Source of the DNA: Streptomyces sp. NBC_00287
GTDB lineage: Bacteria > Actinomycetota > Actinomycetes > Streptomycetales > Streptomycetaceae
Assembly: GCF_036173105.1 (NCBI RefSeq)
Contig: NZ_CP108053.1
Span: forward strand, 9,300,001-9,364,000
Direction of reading: 5' to 3'
Length of the DNA stretch: 64,000 bases
The position numbers and the translations under genes are program-made. Shown piece after piece: positions 49,952 through 59,116 of this stretch. The number at the start of each line of letters is the position of its first letter. Position 1 is the first letter of the stretch. Under the pieces are notes generated by a model, which was given only the letters and a program-made list of their open reading frames with translations, was not told the DNA's origin and ran no database searches.

Positions 49952-51590
49952 CCAGCGCAGGCCTTTGCGGCCGATTGATCCGCCGTTCGTCGCCCTCGGC
50001 CCGTCCGGCGTAGCGATCCGCACCCGGCTCAAGGGCCTGACGGCCGACGATGACAAGGTACTGCGGGCCGTGGGCGTGCATCTCGGCTCGCTGGCGTCGA
50101 AGGACCTCAAGCGCAGGTGTGCTGATGGGCTGGAGCACTCCACCAAGACGTGGGCGGCCCGTAAGCGGGAGCTGACTGAGGAGTCTTCCTCGCGTTGGGC
50201 GGGGAGCATCACGAAGGCCACGCACGATCAGTGGGCGCTGTCCCGCAGGTCCCAGTTGGCGCACATCCAGGGCCTGGAGGCCGGTATCCGCACGGTCGCG
50301 CACCGCCTGTCGCTGCCGGTCGGGCAGAAAGGCACGAAGCGGGCGCCGGGCGGATACCGCACGAAACAGGAGTGGTTCGTCAAGACACGGCGCCTGCATC
50401 TGCTGGAAGACCGGCTGGAGCGTGAGCGGGCCGACCGCGAAACGGGACGTGTCCACGTCGCACGCGGCGGGAAGAAGCTGGCCCGCAACCGGCATAACCT
50501 CGACGCCGCGCAGCTCACCGAGGACGCGTGGCGTCGGCATTGGGAAGCCGAGCGCTGGTTCCTCGCCGCTGACGGCGAGTCCGGCAAACGCTTCGGCAAC
50601 GAAACGATCCGCGTCACCCCGGACGGTCAGGTCAGCATCAAGCTGCCGGCGCCGCTCGCACACCTGGCCAACGCGAGGCACGGCCGATACGTCCTCATCG
50701 GCACCGTGCAGTTCCACCACCGGGGCGATCAGTGGGCCGACCGCGTGGCCGCGAACCGTGCCGTTGCCTACCGCATCCACCTGGACGTGGAGCGCGGACG
50801 CTGGTACCTGACCGCGTCGTGGACGATCCCGCCAGTTCAGACCGTGCCCCTCACTCAGGCCCGCACCGGCGGCCTGATCGGCGTCGACACCAACGCTGAT
50901 CACCTCGCCGCGTGGCGGCTCGACGCCCGCGGCAACCCGTGCGGCGAGCCCCGCCGCTTCTTCTACGACCTGTCCGGCAACGCCCGGCACCGGGACGCTC
51001 AGGTCCGGCACGCCCTCACCCGCCTGCTGCACTGGGCCAAGCGGTACGGCGTGCCGATCGCGGTAGAAGACCTCGACTTCGGCTCGGAGAAGACCCGGGA
51101 GAAGCACGGACGGCGCAAAAGGTTCCGCAAGCTCATCTCCGGCATGCCCGGGGCCAAACTGCGAGCCCGGCTCGTGTCCATGGCAGCCGAACTCTCAATC
51201 ACCCTCGTCGCCGTGGACCCGGCGTACACCTCCCGCTGGGGCGCTGAGCACTGGCAGAAGCCCCTGGCCTCGAAGAACCGCAAGACCAGCCGACACGACG
51301 CGGCGAGCGTCGCGATCGGACGACGCGCCCTCGGGCACCGTATTCGGCGACGGACGGCACCGCCCCACGACGACCAGAGCGATCGTCGTGGGCATCGGAC
51401 CGCCCAGGCCGGACACGGTGACCGAGGGCGGGAGGAAACCCGCCCCCGCATTCCCGGACCACGCACACGATGCGTGCCACCGGACGCGGAGCGAACGCGG
51501 GCGACCAGGACACCCAAAACCGTTCGGGTGTCCGCAGTGACCAGGTTTGGGTCCAAGACTCACTCCTGCTCACTGACTAGGAACGGTCAT
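49352..51590 (+). mobile_element. IS607-family element (tnpA-tnpB), approximate ends
   Basis: A serine recombinase gene overlaps a TnpB gene by eight bases, the standard IS607 organisation. IS607 elements lack terminal inverted repeats, so the ends are set only by context: just before the tnpA start (about 49320-49350) and shortly after 51580, where the flanking LysR gene begins. The 3' part of tnpB and the right end would encode the guide (omega) RNA of the TnpB nuclease. Confidence 0.75.
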
Positions 51591-51980
51591 AGCTGTGTGG
51601 CCGTGCGGATCAGCCTGGCGAGGGCGAGGGAGCGGCTGTGCGCGGGCCAGGCGATGTGTGTGACGACGGGGGGTGCGTCGGTCAGGGGGACGGCGGCGTG
51701 CTCGGCCCACAGCCAGGCGCGGGCGGAGTCGGGGAAGACGGCCATCGTGCGGCCGAGGGCGATCAGCTGGGCCAGCTGCGTCTGGTCGCGGACCTCGGGG
51801 CCCGGGCCGGGTGGGTACGTGCCGTGGCGGGGCCAGCGGGCCAGCGGAAGATCGGGGAGGTCGGTGATGTCGGCCAGGGACAGAGTCCTGTGCGCGGCGA
51901 GGGGGTGTCCGGCGGGCAGGATGGCGATCTGCCCCTCGGACAGCAGTTCCTCGCTGTCGAACCCGGCGAGGGAGTTGTAG
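49944..51980 (+). CDS. TnpB-type RNA-guided nuclease of the IS607 element, extended C-terminus
   Basis: The RuvC-like catalytic residues are visible: aspartate in GLIGVDTNADHLAAW, glutamate in VPIAVEDLDFG and aspartate in SRHDAASVAIGRRAL. A helical recognition domain precedes them (ELTEESSSRWAGSITKATHD, then WRRHWEAERWFLAADGESGK). The family zinc-finger segment is replaced by VDPAYTSRWG. TnpB cleaves DNA guided by an RNA from its own 3' end and helps retain the transposon. A reading one base off from about 51481 ends VWVQDSLLLTD at 51580, the likely ancestral stop. The present frame therefore runs on for 133 extra codons antisense to the LysR gene after a single-base loss. Confidence 0.8.
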   Translation: MDDQRRPLRPIDPPFVALGPSGVAIRTRLKGLTADDDKVLRAVGVHLGSLASKDLKRRCADGLEHSTKTWAARKRELTEESSSRWAGSITKATHDQWALSRRSQLAHIQGLEAGIRTVAHRLSLPVGQKGTKRAPGGYRTKQEWFVKTRRLHLLEDRLERERADRETGRVHVARGGKKLARNRHNLDAAQLTEDAWRRHWEAERWFLAADGESGKRFGNETIRVTPDGQVSIKLPAPLAHLANARHGRYVLIGTVQFHHRGDQWADRVAANRAVAYRIHLDVERGRWYLTASWTIPPVQTVPLTQARTGGLIGVDTNADHLAAWRLDARGNPCGEPRRFFYDLSGNARHRDAQVRHALTRLLHWAKRYGVPIAVEDLDFGSEKTREKHGRRKRFRKLISGMPGAKLRARLVSMAAELSITLVAVDPAYTSRWGAEHWQKPLASKNRKTSRHDAASVAIGRRALGHRIRRRTAPPHDDQSDRRGHRTAQAGHGDRGREETRPRIPGPRTRCVPPDAERTRATRTPKTVRVSAVTRFGSKTHSCSLTRNGHSCVAVRISLARARERLCAGQAMCVTTGGASVRGTAACSAHSQARAESGKTAIVRPRAISWASCVWSRTSGPGPGGYVPWRGQRASGRSGRSVMSARDRVLCAARGCPAGRMAICPSDSSSSLSNPAREL

Positions 51981-52450
51981 GGCGCGTGCATGAGCGCCAC
52001 ATCGGCGCGGCCGTCACGCAGCATCTCCTCCTGCTCACACGTGCCGCTCGGCAGCACCTCGATCTCGGCGGCGTCGGGCTCGGCCGCGTAGGCGTCGAGG
52101 AGCTTCAGCAGCAGTTCGTGAGAGGCGGCGGCCTTCACCGCCAGTACTAGGCGGTTGCGGGGGTCGCCCGGAGTGTCGGCGCCACCGGCGCGGCGGGTGC
52201 GGCGAGCGGCGGCGGCGGTCGCGTCGAGGGCCGCGCGGCCCTCGTGCAGCAGTATCTCTCCGGCGCCGGTCAGGGCGACGCCGCGGCGGTTGCGTTCCAA
52301 CAGGCGGACGCCGAGGCGCCGCTCCAGCTGCTGGATCGCCCGGGACAGCGGTGGCTGGGCCATGCCGAGGCGCTCGGCGGCGCGGCCGAAGTGCAGTTCC
52401 TCGGCGACGGCCAGGAAGTACCTCAGCTCGCGGGTCTCCAAGGTGTCCAT
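51587..52450 (-). CDS. LysR-family transcriptional regulator
   Basis: 287 residues. The N-terminal winged helix (ELRYFLAVAEELHFGRAAER, then LGMAQPPLSRAIQQLERRLG, then VRLLERNRRGVALTGAG) spans residues 7-65. The LysR substrate domain follows (VLAVKAAASHELLLKLLDAY, then DVALMHAPYNSLAGFDSEEL, then TQLAQLIALGRTMAVFPDSA). It is divergent from an SDR gene 93 bases away, the usual target arrangement, with a T-N11-A palindrome between them. The IS607 element inserted just beyond its stop, leaving it intact but overlapped by the read-through end of tnpB. Confidence 0.92.
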   Translation of the reverse strand: MDTLETRELRYFLAVAEELHFGRAAERLGMAQPPLSRAIQQLERRLGVRLLERNRRGVALTGAGEILLHEGRAALDATAAAARRTRRAGGADTPGDPRNRLVLAVKAAASHELLLKLLDAYAAEPDAAEIEVLPSGTCEQEEMLRDGRADVALMHAPYNSLAGFDSEELLSEGQIAILPAGHPLAAHRTLSLADITDLPDLPLARWPRHGTYPPGPGPEVRDQTQLAQLIALGRTMAVFPDSARAWLWAEHAAVPLTDAPPVVTHIAWPAHSRSLALARLIRTATQL

Positions 52451-52470
52451 GGCCGCAACCTACCTCGGTG

Positions 52471-52505
52471 ATACCTGCCGGGTATGATAGAGCACCGTAT
52501 CGGTG
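52471..52505. promoter_or_regulatory. LysR/SDR intergenic operator palindromes
   Basis: ATACCTGCCGGGTAT (52471-52485) is a perfect ATACC/GGTAT inverted repeat that fits the LysR T-N11-A box. CACCGTATCGGTG (52493-52505) is a second perfect palindrome nearer the SDR gene, probably the activation site. Confidence 0.6.
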
Positions 52506-52543
52506 TTGGATGCGCCGCTGGTCCGCGAGCGAGCATCAACGGC

Positions 52544-53284
52544 ATGAGCGAAACGAAGATCGCGCTGGTGACCGGCGCGAACAAGGGAATCGGGTACGAG
52601 ATCGCGGCGGGTCTTGGCGCCCTCGGGTACCGCGTGGGCGTGGGAGCGCGCGACGAGGCACGGCGCGGGAGTGCCGTCGAGAAGCTGCGCGCCGCCGGGG
52701 TGGACGCGTTCGGGGTGCCGCTGGACGTGACCGGCGACCGGAGCGTCACCGAGGCCGCGGACCTGATCGAACGGCAGGCCGGGCGCTTGGACGTCCTGGT
52801 CAACAACGCCGGCATTTCGGGACCGCCGACGGGCCCGGGGTGGGGGCAGGACCCGACCGTGCTCGACCTCGACGTGGTGCGCACGGTCGTGGAGACCAAC
52901 GTCCTCGGTGTCATCCGGGTGACCAACGCGATGCTGCCGCTGCTGCGGCGCTCGACGTCGCCCCGCATCGTCAACGTCTCCAGCTCCGTCGGCTCCGTGG
53001 CCCGGCAGGCGGACCCGGACATCGAGATCGGCCCTGTCATGGCGGCCTACGCGCCGTCGAAGTCGTTCCTCAACGCCGTCACCGTGCAGTACGCCCGACA
53101 GCTCGCCGATACGGACATCCTGATCAACGCCGCCTGCCCGGGCCTGGTCGCGACCGACTTCAACGGCTTCTACGGGCCCCGCACTCCCGAGCAGGGCGCG
53201 GCCACGGCGATCCGGCTCGCCACGTTGCCCGACGGCGGCCCGACCGGCTCCTTCTTCGAGGACGACGGAATCATCCCCTGGTAG
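52544..53284 (+). CDS. SDR-family NAD(P)-dependent oxidoreductase
   Basis: 246 residues from ATG at 52544; a longer reading from 52484 would overlap the operator. The cofactor motif is TGANKGIGYEIAAGLGALGY (TGxxxGIG), followed by LDVLVNNAGISGPP. Catalytic serine lies in RIVNVSSSVGS and the YxxxK motif in MAAYAPSKSFLNAVTVQYAR. PCPGLVATDF-like sequence (NAACPGLVATDFNGFYGPRT) follows. It reduces or oxidises a carbonyl/alcohol with NAD(P)H; the substrate is unknown. Control by the divergent LysR protein is likely. Confidence 0.92.
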   Translation: MSETKIALVTGANKGIGYEIAAGLGALGYRVGVGARDEARRGSAVEKLRAAGVDAFGVPLDVTGDRSVTEAADLIERQAGRLDVLVNNAGISGPPTGPGWGQDPTVLDLDVVRTVVETNVLGVIRVTNAMLPLLRRSTSPRIVNVSSSVGSVARQADPDIEIGPVMAAYAPSKSFLNAVTVQYARQLADTDILINAACPGLVATDFNGFYGPRTPEQGAATAIRLATLPDGGPTGSFFEDDGIIPW

Positions 53285-53298
53285 CCCCGATCGTGTGG

Positions 53299-53559
53299 TC
53301 AGCGTCGGCTGTCGCCGGGCGCGAGCAGGCCGTGACTTTGGCAATCACCTCTGCCGAGGGACGGAAGTGGCAATGTACGCCCTCGGGCTTCGTGTGACCG
53401 GATCTCGTTGACAGCAGCAGGCTCGGTCTGGGCTCGCCCAGGTGCGCGAGCCCGGAATGCCTCCACAGGTGCAGGTCCCAGCCCTGAGTCCCTCAAAGCC
53501 TGGCCGACGGCAAGGCGCGGTTGCCCCAGATCGAGGCAACTCGGCGTCGCCTTGTCCAT
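53299..53559 (-). pseudogene. Tyrosine-recombinase integrase, C-terminal remnant
   Basis: Across three frames the minus strand spells MDKATPSCLDLGQPRLAVGQ, then WDLHLWRHSGLAHLGEPRPS, then GHTKPEGVHCHFRPSAE and LLAPGDSRR at the stop. The HSGLAHLG and the following H...Y/F block are the C-terminal catalytic motifs of tyrosine recombinases, although the usual RHKK and tyrosine positions are mutated. Signs of an old integrative element in this area. Confidence 0.6.
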
Positions 53560-53706
53560 GAACGGGTTTGACCGGCCGACCCGTGGTCGGCGAGGGGTTG
53601 GACAGCGGAGGGTTGCTCACCCGGGTTGTTCGGTGAGGTGAGTGTGTTGATGTGCCCTGGTCGTGCCGTCGTGGCCTGGCGGAAGACATAACCGGAGCCG
53701 CGGCCC

Positions 53707-54282
53707 TCACGCCGGCTGGAGCGAGGGCGTGGCGTTTCCCGAGGACATCTCGTAGGCCGCCAACAGCCGTTCGGTGTCGGCCATCTGCTTGAGCCAGCTG
53801 TCGCGGACCACGTCGATGCCGGTCTGGGGCTCTTGCAGGGATGCCAGGTATCCGGCGATCTGGGCGCCCCCGGGACCCGCCTGCTCGTGCAGTTCGATCA
53901 TCCTGGCCACGAGCTTGGCCTGCATGCCATAGATCGGTATCTGCGGGCCGCGCGGGGCGATGAGGCCGATGAAATAGAGCTTCTCCACGGCTTCCGTCAC
54001 GGTCCCGCCCGCGTAGCGCACCGGTGCCCCGCCGGCCCAGCGGAACAGGGAGTCGTCGAGGAACGGGAGTCGGACGTTGAAGCCGGTGGCCCACAGGATG
54101 GTGTCGTAGTCGCGGGCCGTGCCGTCGCTGAAGTGGACAGTGTTGCCGTCGAAGCGCTCGATGCCGGGGCGGACGGAGATGCGGCCGTGGTGGATCCAGT
54201 ACAGGAGAAGGTCGTTGACGACCGCGCGGCCATCGGCGAGGGTGGCGCCCTCGGGGGCGGGCATGCCGGGGTAGGCGTTCAA
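53707..54282 (-). pseudogene. Flavin-containing monooxygenase, C-terminal half
   Basis: 191 codons encode the C-terminal part of an FMO/YUCCA-type monooxygenase: GIERFDGNTVHFSDGTARDY, then DTILWATGFNVRLPFLDDSL, then EKLYFIGLIAPRGPQIPIYG, with the ATGF motif intact. The first half with FAD and NADPH GxGxxG motifs is missing; a stop lies just upstream of 54282. The ATG at 54282 is probably fortuitous. The product cannot bind FAD. Confidence 0.75.
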
Positions 54283-54395
54283 GCGCGATCAGAGGAGGCT
54301 CCTCCGTGGCTGGGCGCGGGCATGGCGCAGGGCGGCGCGGGTGGACTGCGCCGCCCACCACTCGTGAGACGGAACTGGTCACATGATGTACCCGC

Positions 54396-55238
54396 TCAGG
54401 CGGTGAAGCGCTTCACGAAGGCCAGGGCCGTGTCGGCGACCTCGCGCCAGCCGCTGTCGATCGTCAACGCGTGGCCGCGGCCGGGCACCTCCGTGATTTC
54501 GGTGACGGCGGCCTCGTTGCGTGCCTGCTTCTTGTACGAGGCATTCGCGATGGCCCAGGGAACGGTGTTGTCCTTCTCTCCCGAGATGATCAGCAGAGGG
54601 CCACGGTCGGGATGGAGCGTGTCGACCTTCACCTCGGTCCAAGGGTTGAGGTTCGCGACGGCCGCCTGGAAGAGCGGTTCCCCCGGTGCCGGGACCGCGA
54701 AGGTCTCGTACAGCTCCTTGGCCTCTTCTTCGCTGACCGCATTGGCGAAGGCATACCGGAACTGGTCGTAGGTGAGGGGGACGGCCCGGTGGAAGTTCGC
54801 CGGATTGCCGAGCACCGGCCGCGCGGCACGCAGGGAGGAGACCGGCAGCGGAAGCACCCCGCGGAAAGGTGCCGGATCGATCGCCACGGATGCTTGCGCA
54901 AGGCCCCGCCCCGCGATCATCTGGGTGATGAGGCCGCCGAAGGAATGGCCGATCACGACAGGCTTGCGATCCAGCCTGTCAATCAACTCGGCGAAGTGGT
55001 CGGCGACTTGACCGACACTCTTGCCTGCGAAGACCTCAGGGTGGGCGTTGGCCTCAGCGACGGTTTCGGGGTCATCGGGCCAGCCGGGAGTCAGCGGGGC
55101 GAAGCCGGCCTCCTCGAAGACCGCGGTCCACCGGTCCCAACTGCTGGGCAGCAGCCACAGGCCATGCACGAAGACCACCGGGGTACCGCCGTTGGCGTTG
55201 ATCTGCTCTACACGTTCGAGGTCGGGCGATGCCGGCAT
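54396..55238 (-). CDS. Alpha/beta hydrolase
   Basis: 280 residues from ATG at 55238 (MPASPDLERVEQINANGGTP); longer readings overlap the next gene and lack homology. The fold elements are VVFVHGLWLLPSSWDRW (HG oxyanion hole), the nucleophile elbow VVIGHSFGGLITQMIAG with serine in GHSFGG, the acid strand LLIISGEKDNTVPW and the catalytic histidine in VPGRGHALTIDSGW. It is a cytosolic esterase or lyase-like enzyme of unknown substrate. A broken hydrolase gene of the same superfamily lies immediately upstream. Confidence 0.9.
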   Translation of the reverse strand: MPASPDLERVEQINANGGTPVVFVHGLWLLPSSWDRWTAVFEEAGFAPLTPGWPDDPETVAEANAHPEVFAGKSVGQVADHFAELIDRLDRKPVVIGHSFGGLITQMIAGRGLAQASVAIDPAPFRGVLPLPVSSLRAARPVLGNPANFHRAVPLTYDQFRYAFANAVSEEEAKELYETFAVPAPGEPLFQAAVANLNPWTEVKVDTLHPDRGPLLIISGEKDNTVPWAIANASYKKQARNEAAVTEITEVPGRGHALTIDSGWREVADTALAFVKRFTA

Positions 55239-55287
55239 GGCGCAAGTCCGTTCTGTCGACGGGAAGATGAGCTGATGCGGTGAGAAG

Positions 55288-56030
55288 TCAGACGCGTACG
55301 CCGCGGGCGGCGGCGCTGATGATGTCGGCGACCGCGTCCGGGCGACTGAGCAGCGGCAGGTGTGAGCTGTCGACCTCCACGGTGTGGGAGCCGGCGCGCC
55401 GTGCCTGGAAGCGTTGGAGGTCGGGGGCGATGCCACGGTCCATCGTGGCGATCAGATCCCAGGAGGGGATGGTGCGCCACGCCGCGGACGTGGCCCGGTC
55501 GGCGAACGCCGTGGCGCTGAGCGGCCGCTGCCCGGCAGCGAGCATGCGCGCGGTGGACTTGGGCACGTCGCCGGCGAAGACCCGGTGGAAACTCTCGGTC
55601 TCGATGAAGAGGTCGAGCCCGGCGGACCCGTCGGGGGCGGGTGAAGGCACCGCGGTGAGTGCCGGTTCGAGCTCCGAACCGGGGAACTTCGCCAACAGTT
55701 CCCCGAGGATCTCGCCCGCGTCGGGCATGAACGCGGCGACGTACACGAGCGCCTTGACTTCCGTGCTCGACGCACCCGCCTCTGATATCACGGCACCGCC
55801 GTAGGAGTGTCCGACGAGAACGATTGGGCCCGGAGATGCTCTGCAGCCGAGCTGCGAGGTGTGCGGCATCGGCGGACAGCCCGCGCAGTGGATTGGCGAC
55901 CGCGACGACCGGGAAGCGTGCCCGCTGCAGTCGCTGGATCACAGGGGACCAGGTGGAGGCGTCCGCGAAGGCTCAGTGCGGTAGCGGCCATCGTCGCCAC
56001 GCCAGTGGTCACCGCTCGGCGCCGCGTCAT
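55288..56030 (-). pseudogene. Secreted alpha/beta hydrolase, frameshifted and internally deleted
   Basis: The first codons (MTRRRAVTTGVATMAATALS) form an export signal. After a loss of the HG-oxyanion segment the frame restarts as FADASTWSPVIQRLQRARFP, then VVAVANPLRGLSADAAHLAA. An extra A near 55830 then shifts the reading so that the nucleophile motif PIVLVGHSYGGAVISEAG and the rest (AFMPDAGEILGELLAKFPGS, VEVDSSHLPLLSRPDAVADI) are in another frame, open from 55869 to 55288. Two lesions make it inactive. The intact hydrolase at 54396 may have replaced it. Confidence 0.75.
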
Positions 56031-56236
56031 GTCCTGACGAGCTGCCACGTCGTCTTCCCCCTCTGAGTTGACCGGTACTCAAGCTAGGGGTGGACGGGTC
56101 TCAGGTGATGACTGCACGCGCACAGCTCTGTCCCCACCGTGCACACCACCGGTTGTGCACGCGCGGCCGTCGCGTGGTGACCGAGGGCACGTTCCCGGCC
56201 GTCGATAGTGTTTTTGAACAGTAGGGGGAGGACGAC

Positions 56237-57187
56237 ATGCTGTTGTGGGACACGAATACAGTGCCTCGCGCCGATCGTGTGGAGGCGTTCCAACACGCCC
56301 TGACCCACGCCTCCGTGCCGAACCGCATCGTCCACGAGGAGCCGGAGACCGGGATCCAGGCACGGATGCACCTGTGACGGATCGGTGCGCTCGATCTGTT
56401 CACGTCTCACAACACCGGCTTCAAGTTGACCCGCATGGTCCGGCATGTACGGCAGGAGAGCCGGCCGGTCGTCCCCGTGACGCTGCAGAGCCGAGGGCTC
56501 GGCCGCACTGAGATCGACGGTGAGCAGGGGATCGTCGGCCCGGACGACGTCTACCTCGTCAACGAGATGACACCTCGCGAGTTCGGCTGGTCGGGAGAAG
56601 GAGCTGCCCAGGCCATATTGATCGACTTCGACCGTCTCGGGCTGCCGGTGGAGGTCCTGCGGAACTCCACCTTCCGGCTGAGGGCGAGTCCGTTGCACGA
56701 TGTGGTTCTGCAGCATGTGCGAGCCCTGCGGCGGGATCCGGAACGGCTCGCCGCCGACCCAGGCGCCCCGGCTTTGGCGAACGCCACGATCGAGCTCGTA
56801 CAGGCATTGGTGGTCTCGGCCTCGCAGGAGGCGGGGGCGCTCGCCCGGGAGGTCATGGACAACACGCTCCTGACCCGGATGCTCGCGTACGCACGCCGCC
56901 ATCTCAGCGACCGCAACCTCGACGCCGAGCTGATCGCCAGGGAGCACGCCATATCGGTGCGCCACCTATACGACGTCTTCCAGCGCGCGGGACTCAGCCT
57001 GGAGCAATGGATCATCTCCGGGCGGCTGGAGGGGGCACGGAACATGCTCGCCTCTCCGCAGCTCGGCCATCTGACGGCTGCAGCAGTCGCCCGGAGGTGG
57101 GAGTTCGCGAACCCGGGCCATTTCACCCGCAGGTTCCGGGCCGCGTACGGTCTGGCCCCGAGCGAATGGCGCAGCCGGAACGGCTGA
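56237..57187 (+). pseudogene. AraC-family regulator interrupted by an in-frame TGA
   Basis: From ATG 56237 the frame encodes MLLWDTNTVPRADRVEAFQH, then EPETGIQARMHL, then TGA at 56375-56377, and continues in the same frame RIGALDLFTSHNTGFKLTRM up to the stop at 57187. The total of 317 codons fits an AraC_binding_2 plus HTH_18 protein. The C-terminal helices are intact (LDAELIAREHAISVRHLYDV, then QRAGLSLEQWIISGRLEGAR, then VARRWEFANPGHFTRRFRAA). The TGA probably replaces TGG, since related proteins have tryptophan near here. A start at TTG/ATG 56426-56435 could still yield a shortened regulator. Confidence 0.75.
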
Positions 57188-57221
57188 CGATGTGGCCGGG
57201 CACGACCGTCAGCCGGACGCG

Positions 57222-58199
57222 TCACCCGCTGGGACTGACCGCGCGCTGCTCCACCAGCTTCCGCCACTCGCGCGGTGACACGCCGTACGCCTCCTTGAAG
57301 ACCCGGCTGAAGTGGGAGGCGCTGGTGAAGCCCCAGCGATGGGCGATGGCTTCGATGGTCATCGACCTGGCCTGGGGGTGGCCCAGTTCCCTGCGGCACT
57401 GTTCAAGACGATTGGCACGGAGCCAGTCGCCGAGCGTGATCCCCGACTGCGCCAACATCTTGTAGAGGTACCGCACTGATATGTGGTGCGCACGGGCGAT
57501 GCGGGCCGCGGTCAGGTCGTGCTCGGCGAGATGGGCGCGCATGTATTCCAGGATCCGGTACTGCAAGGTGGACTCGAGAGGCTCTTGAGCGAGACGGGAA
57601 TCACCGAGGTAGGTGGCGATCACCGCTCACAGCAGGTCGACGCTGGGCTGTTCTACGGAACAGGTTTGCTGGAGATCCATCCGCAGCTGGGTTTGGGCCA
57701 GCCGCGCGAAGTACGTCGACGCGAGATCGGCGACCGGGTGGTCTCGGCCCAGTCGCACCGCGGTGACCTTGCTGAGCGCGGCCGCGGGCAGGGCCAGTTC
57801 GCGGCGGGGAATGCGGAAGTAGTGCTGGTGGATACCGTTCTCATTGACCAGTGTGTACGGCTCGGTGGTGTCGTAGACGGCGAAGTGGCCCGGGCGCAGC
57901 ACCGCTTCCTTGTCGCCCTGGACCACCATGCTCGCCCCGGATACCTGAAGGCCGAGAAACAAGCTGGGTTCGAGGTCGTCGCGGACCAATGCCGCAGTAC
58001 GCCTGACTACGGTCGCGTTGGAGCGCACCGAGCAGACGTTCAAGGCCCCGACAGCGCTGACCGTACCGACCGCCGAGATCCGCTCCACCTGCGGATGGTG
58101 CTCGATGTCAACACGGACGACGCGGTCCCAGATCACCTCCCGAATGGCCTCAGCCCGGTCCGGCGGTGGTATGTGGGTCGTGTCAAACGTGATGCTCAT
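57222..58199 (-). pseudogene. AraC-family regulator interrupted by an in-frame TGA (second copy)
   Basis: From ATG 58199 the frame encodes MSITFDTTHIPPPDRAEAIR, then NVCSVRSNATVVRRTAALVR, then GHFAVYDTTEPYTLVNENGI, an AraC_binding_2 sensor domain ending EQPSVDLL. A TGA at 57627-57629 follows. The same frame continues AVIATYLGDSRLAQEPLEST and the HTH_18 domain (RIARAHHISVRYLYKMLAQS, then AIAHRWGFTSASHFSRVFKE) to 57222. The stop therefore separates sensor from DNA-binding domain. CGA to TGA is the simplest change. A GTG at 57623 could start a free HTH protein of 133 residues. Confidence 0.75.
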
Positions 58200-58382
58200 A
58201 GGGCCCCCATCCCCGATTCGGTCGAGGCCGTCCGCAAGCAGGCGGGATCGGCCGGACTCCCACGACGAGACGATCAGGCTAGTTGGGAGCCTCCATGGAC
58301 CGAAGCCCCCGCGCAGGCAGAGGCACGCGTCTCGCACGCTCAGATAAGAGTTCCTGCCGGCGTCCGCATCATGACAGGTCAA

Positions 58383-58860
58383 TCAGCCGGTATTGAGCAC
58401 CAAAGAGGCCATACCCTTTGACTTTTGCAGATGCGCTTCCGAGGCATGCGGGGGCGATCGTCCGCTGCACATCCGACGCGCCGCCTCACACGTCGTGCTA
58501 TCGCGTTCGCATCCGGCCGGCCAGAGGACCGCACTTGGGTACGCGTCTTCTCTGACCGACCGGCGCACTGCTAACGAGAGCGATCGTCTCGCTGGGAACG
58601 CCCAGCAACACGTTGCCGCTGATCTGCTCGAGGGCGTCCCGCAGTGCGGGTCGGTCCAGATAAGCCTGCAGCGAGTGCCCCGGGTGCAGGTTGGTGTGGG
58701 TAAGCGCCACCGAAGCGGGGGAGGGCTGCCGGGCCAGCCGGGCCAGCACGGAGCGGCGTGCGGACGTGCGGCTGTACGGGCGCCATGCTGTCTCCCAGTC
58801 GCCAACCTTCCTGCCGCAGCAAGGCAGTTACCCGTGATCGATTCGACAATGCCACCTCCC
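58383..58860 (-). other. Unidentified gene fragment
   Basis: Minus-strand patches in two frames look protein-like: NRSRVTALLRQEGWRLGDSM, and LARQPSPASVALTHTNLHPG followed by HSLQAYLDRPALRDALEQIS and GNVLLGVPSETIALV. They may be halves of one frameshifted gene. No family is recognised. Confidence 0.3.
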
Positions 58861-58879
58861 CGGGACGCGGGCGGGATCG

Positions 58880-59116
58880 TCAGCCTGGCGCTGGTGCAGC
58901 GGGACGAGCGGCTTCCTGGATATCGCGTAGGGGCAGTGCCAGAGCCTCGGCGAGTTCCGCCAGTTCCTTCTCGGTGGGCCGCACGGGACCGCGGGCGCCG
59001 TCCTCGGCGAAGACGCGGATCCGCGGCGTGCGAATGCCTGTACGGTCGGCGAGCGCTTGCGCGTTTAGGCGCCTGCGTCGCATGGTCTGTTGCAGCAGCT
59101 GTGAAAGTTCGGCCAT
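58880..59116 (-). CDS. Small XRE-like helix-turn-helix protein, 78 aa
   Basis: MAELSQLLQQTMRRRRLNAQ, then ALADRTGIRTPRIRVFAEDG, then TEKELAELAEALALPLRDIQ. The RRRRLNAQALADRTGI...RI segment with a following L-x-x-L-A-x-A-L-x-L-P helix is an XRE/Cro-type fold, although the second helix contains an insertion (FAEDGARGPVRPT). It lies next to the SigB-type sigma gene in the same direction but 308 bases downstream of it. Probably a DNA-binding protein; its target is unknown. Confidence 0.65.
   Translation of the reverse strand: MAELSQLLQQTMRRRRLNAQALADRTGIRTPRIRVFAEDGARGPVRPTEKELAELAEALALPLRDIQEAARPAAPAPG

Noticed and set aside
49944..51580. Domesticated TnpB or Cas12-like effector
   Set aside because: It sits in a standard IS607 pair with its serine recombinase, and no CRISPR array or extra cargo is present.
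53707..54282. Complete short monooxygenase
   Set aside because: It lacks both dinucleotide-binding motifs and a stop lies immediately upstream.
56375..56377. TGA as a selenocysteine codon
   Set aside because: AraC regulators do not use selenocysteine, no SECIS-like element is evident, and the expected residue at this point is Trp or Arg.
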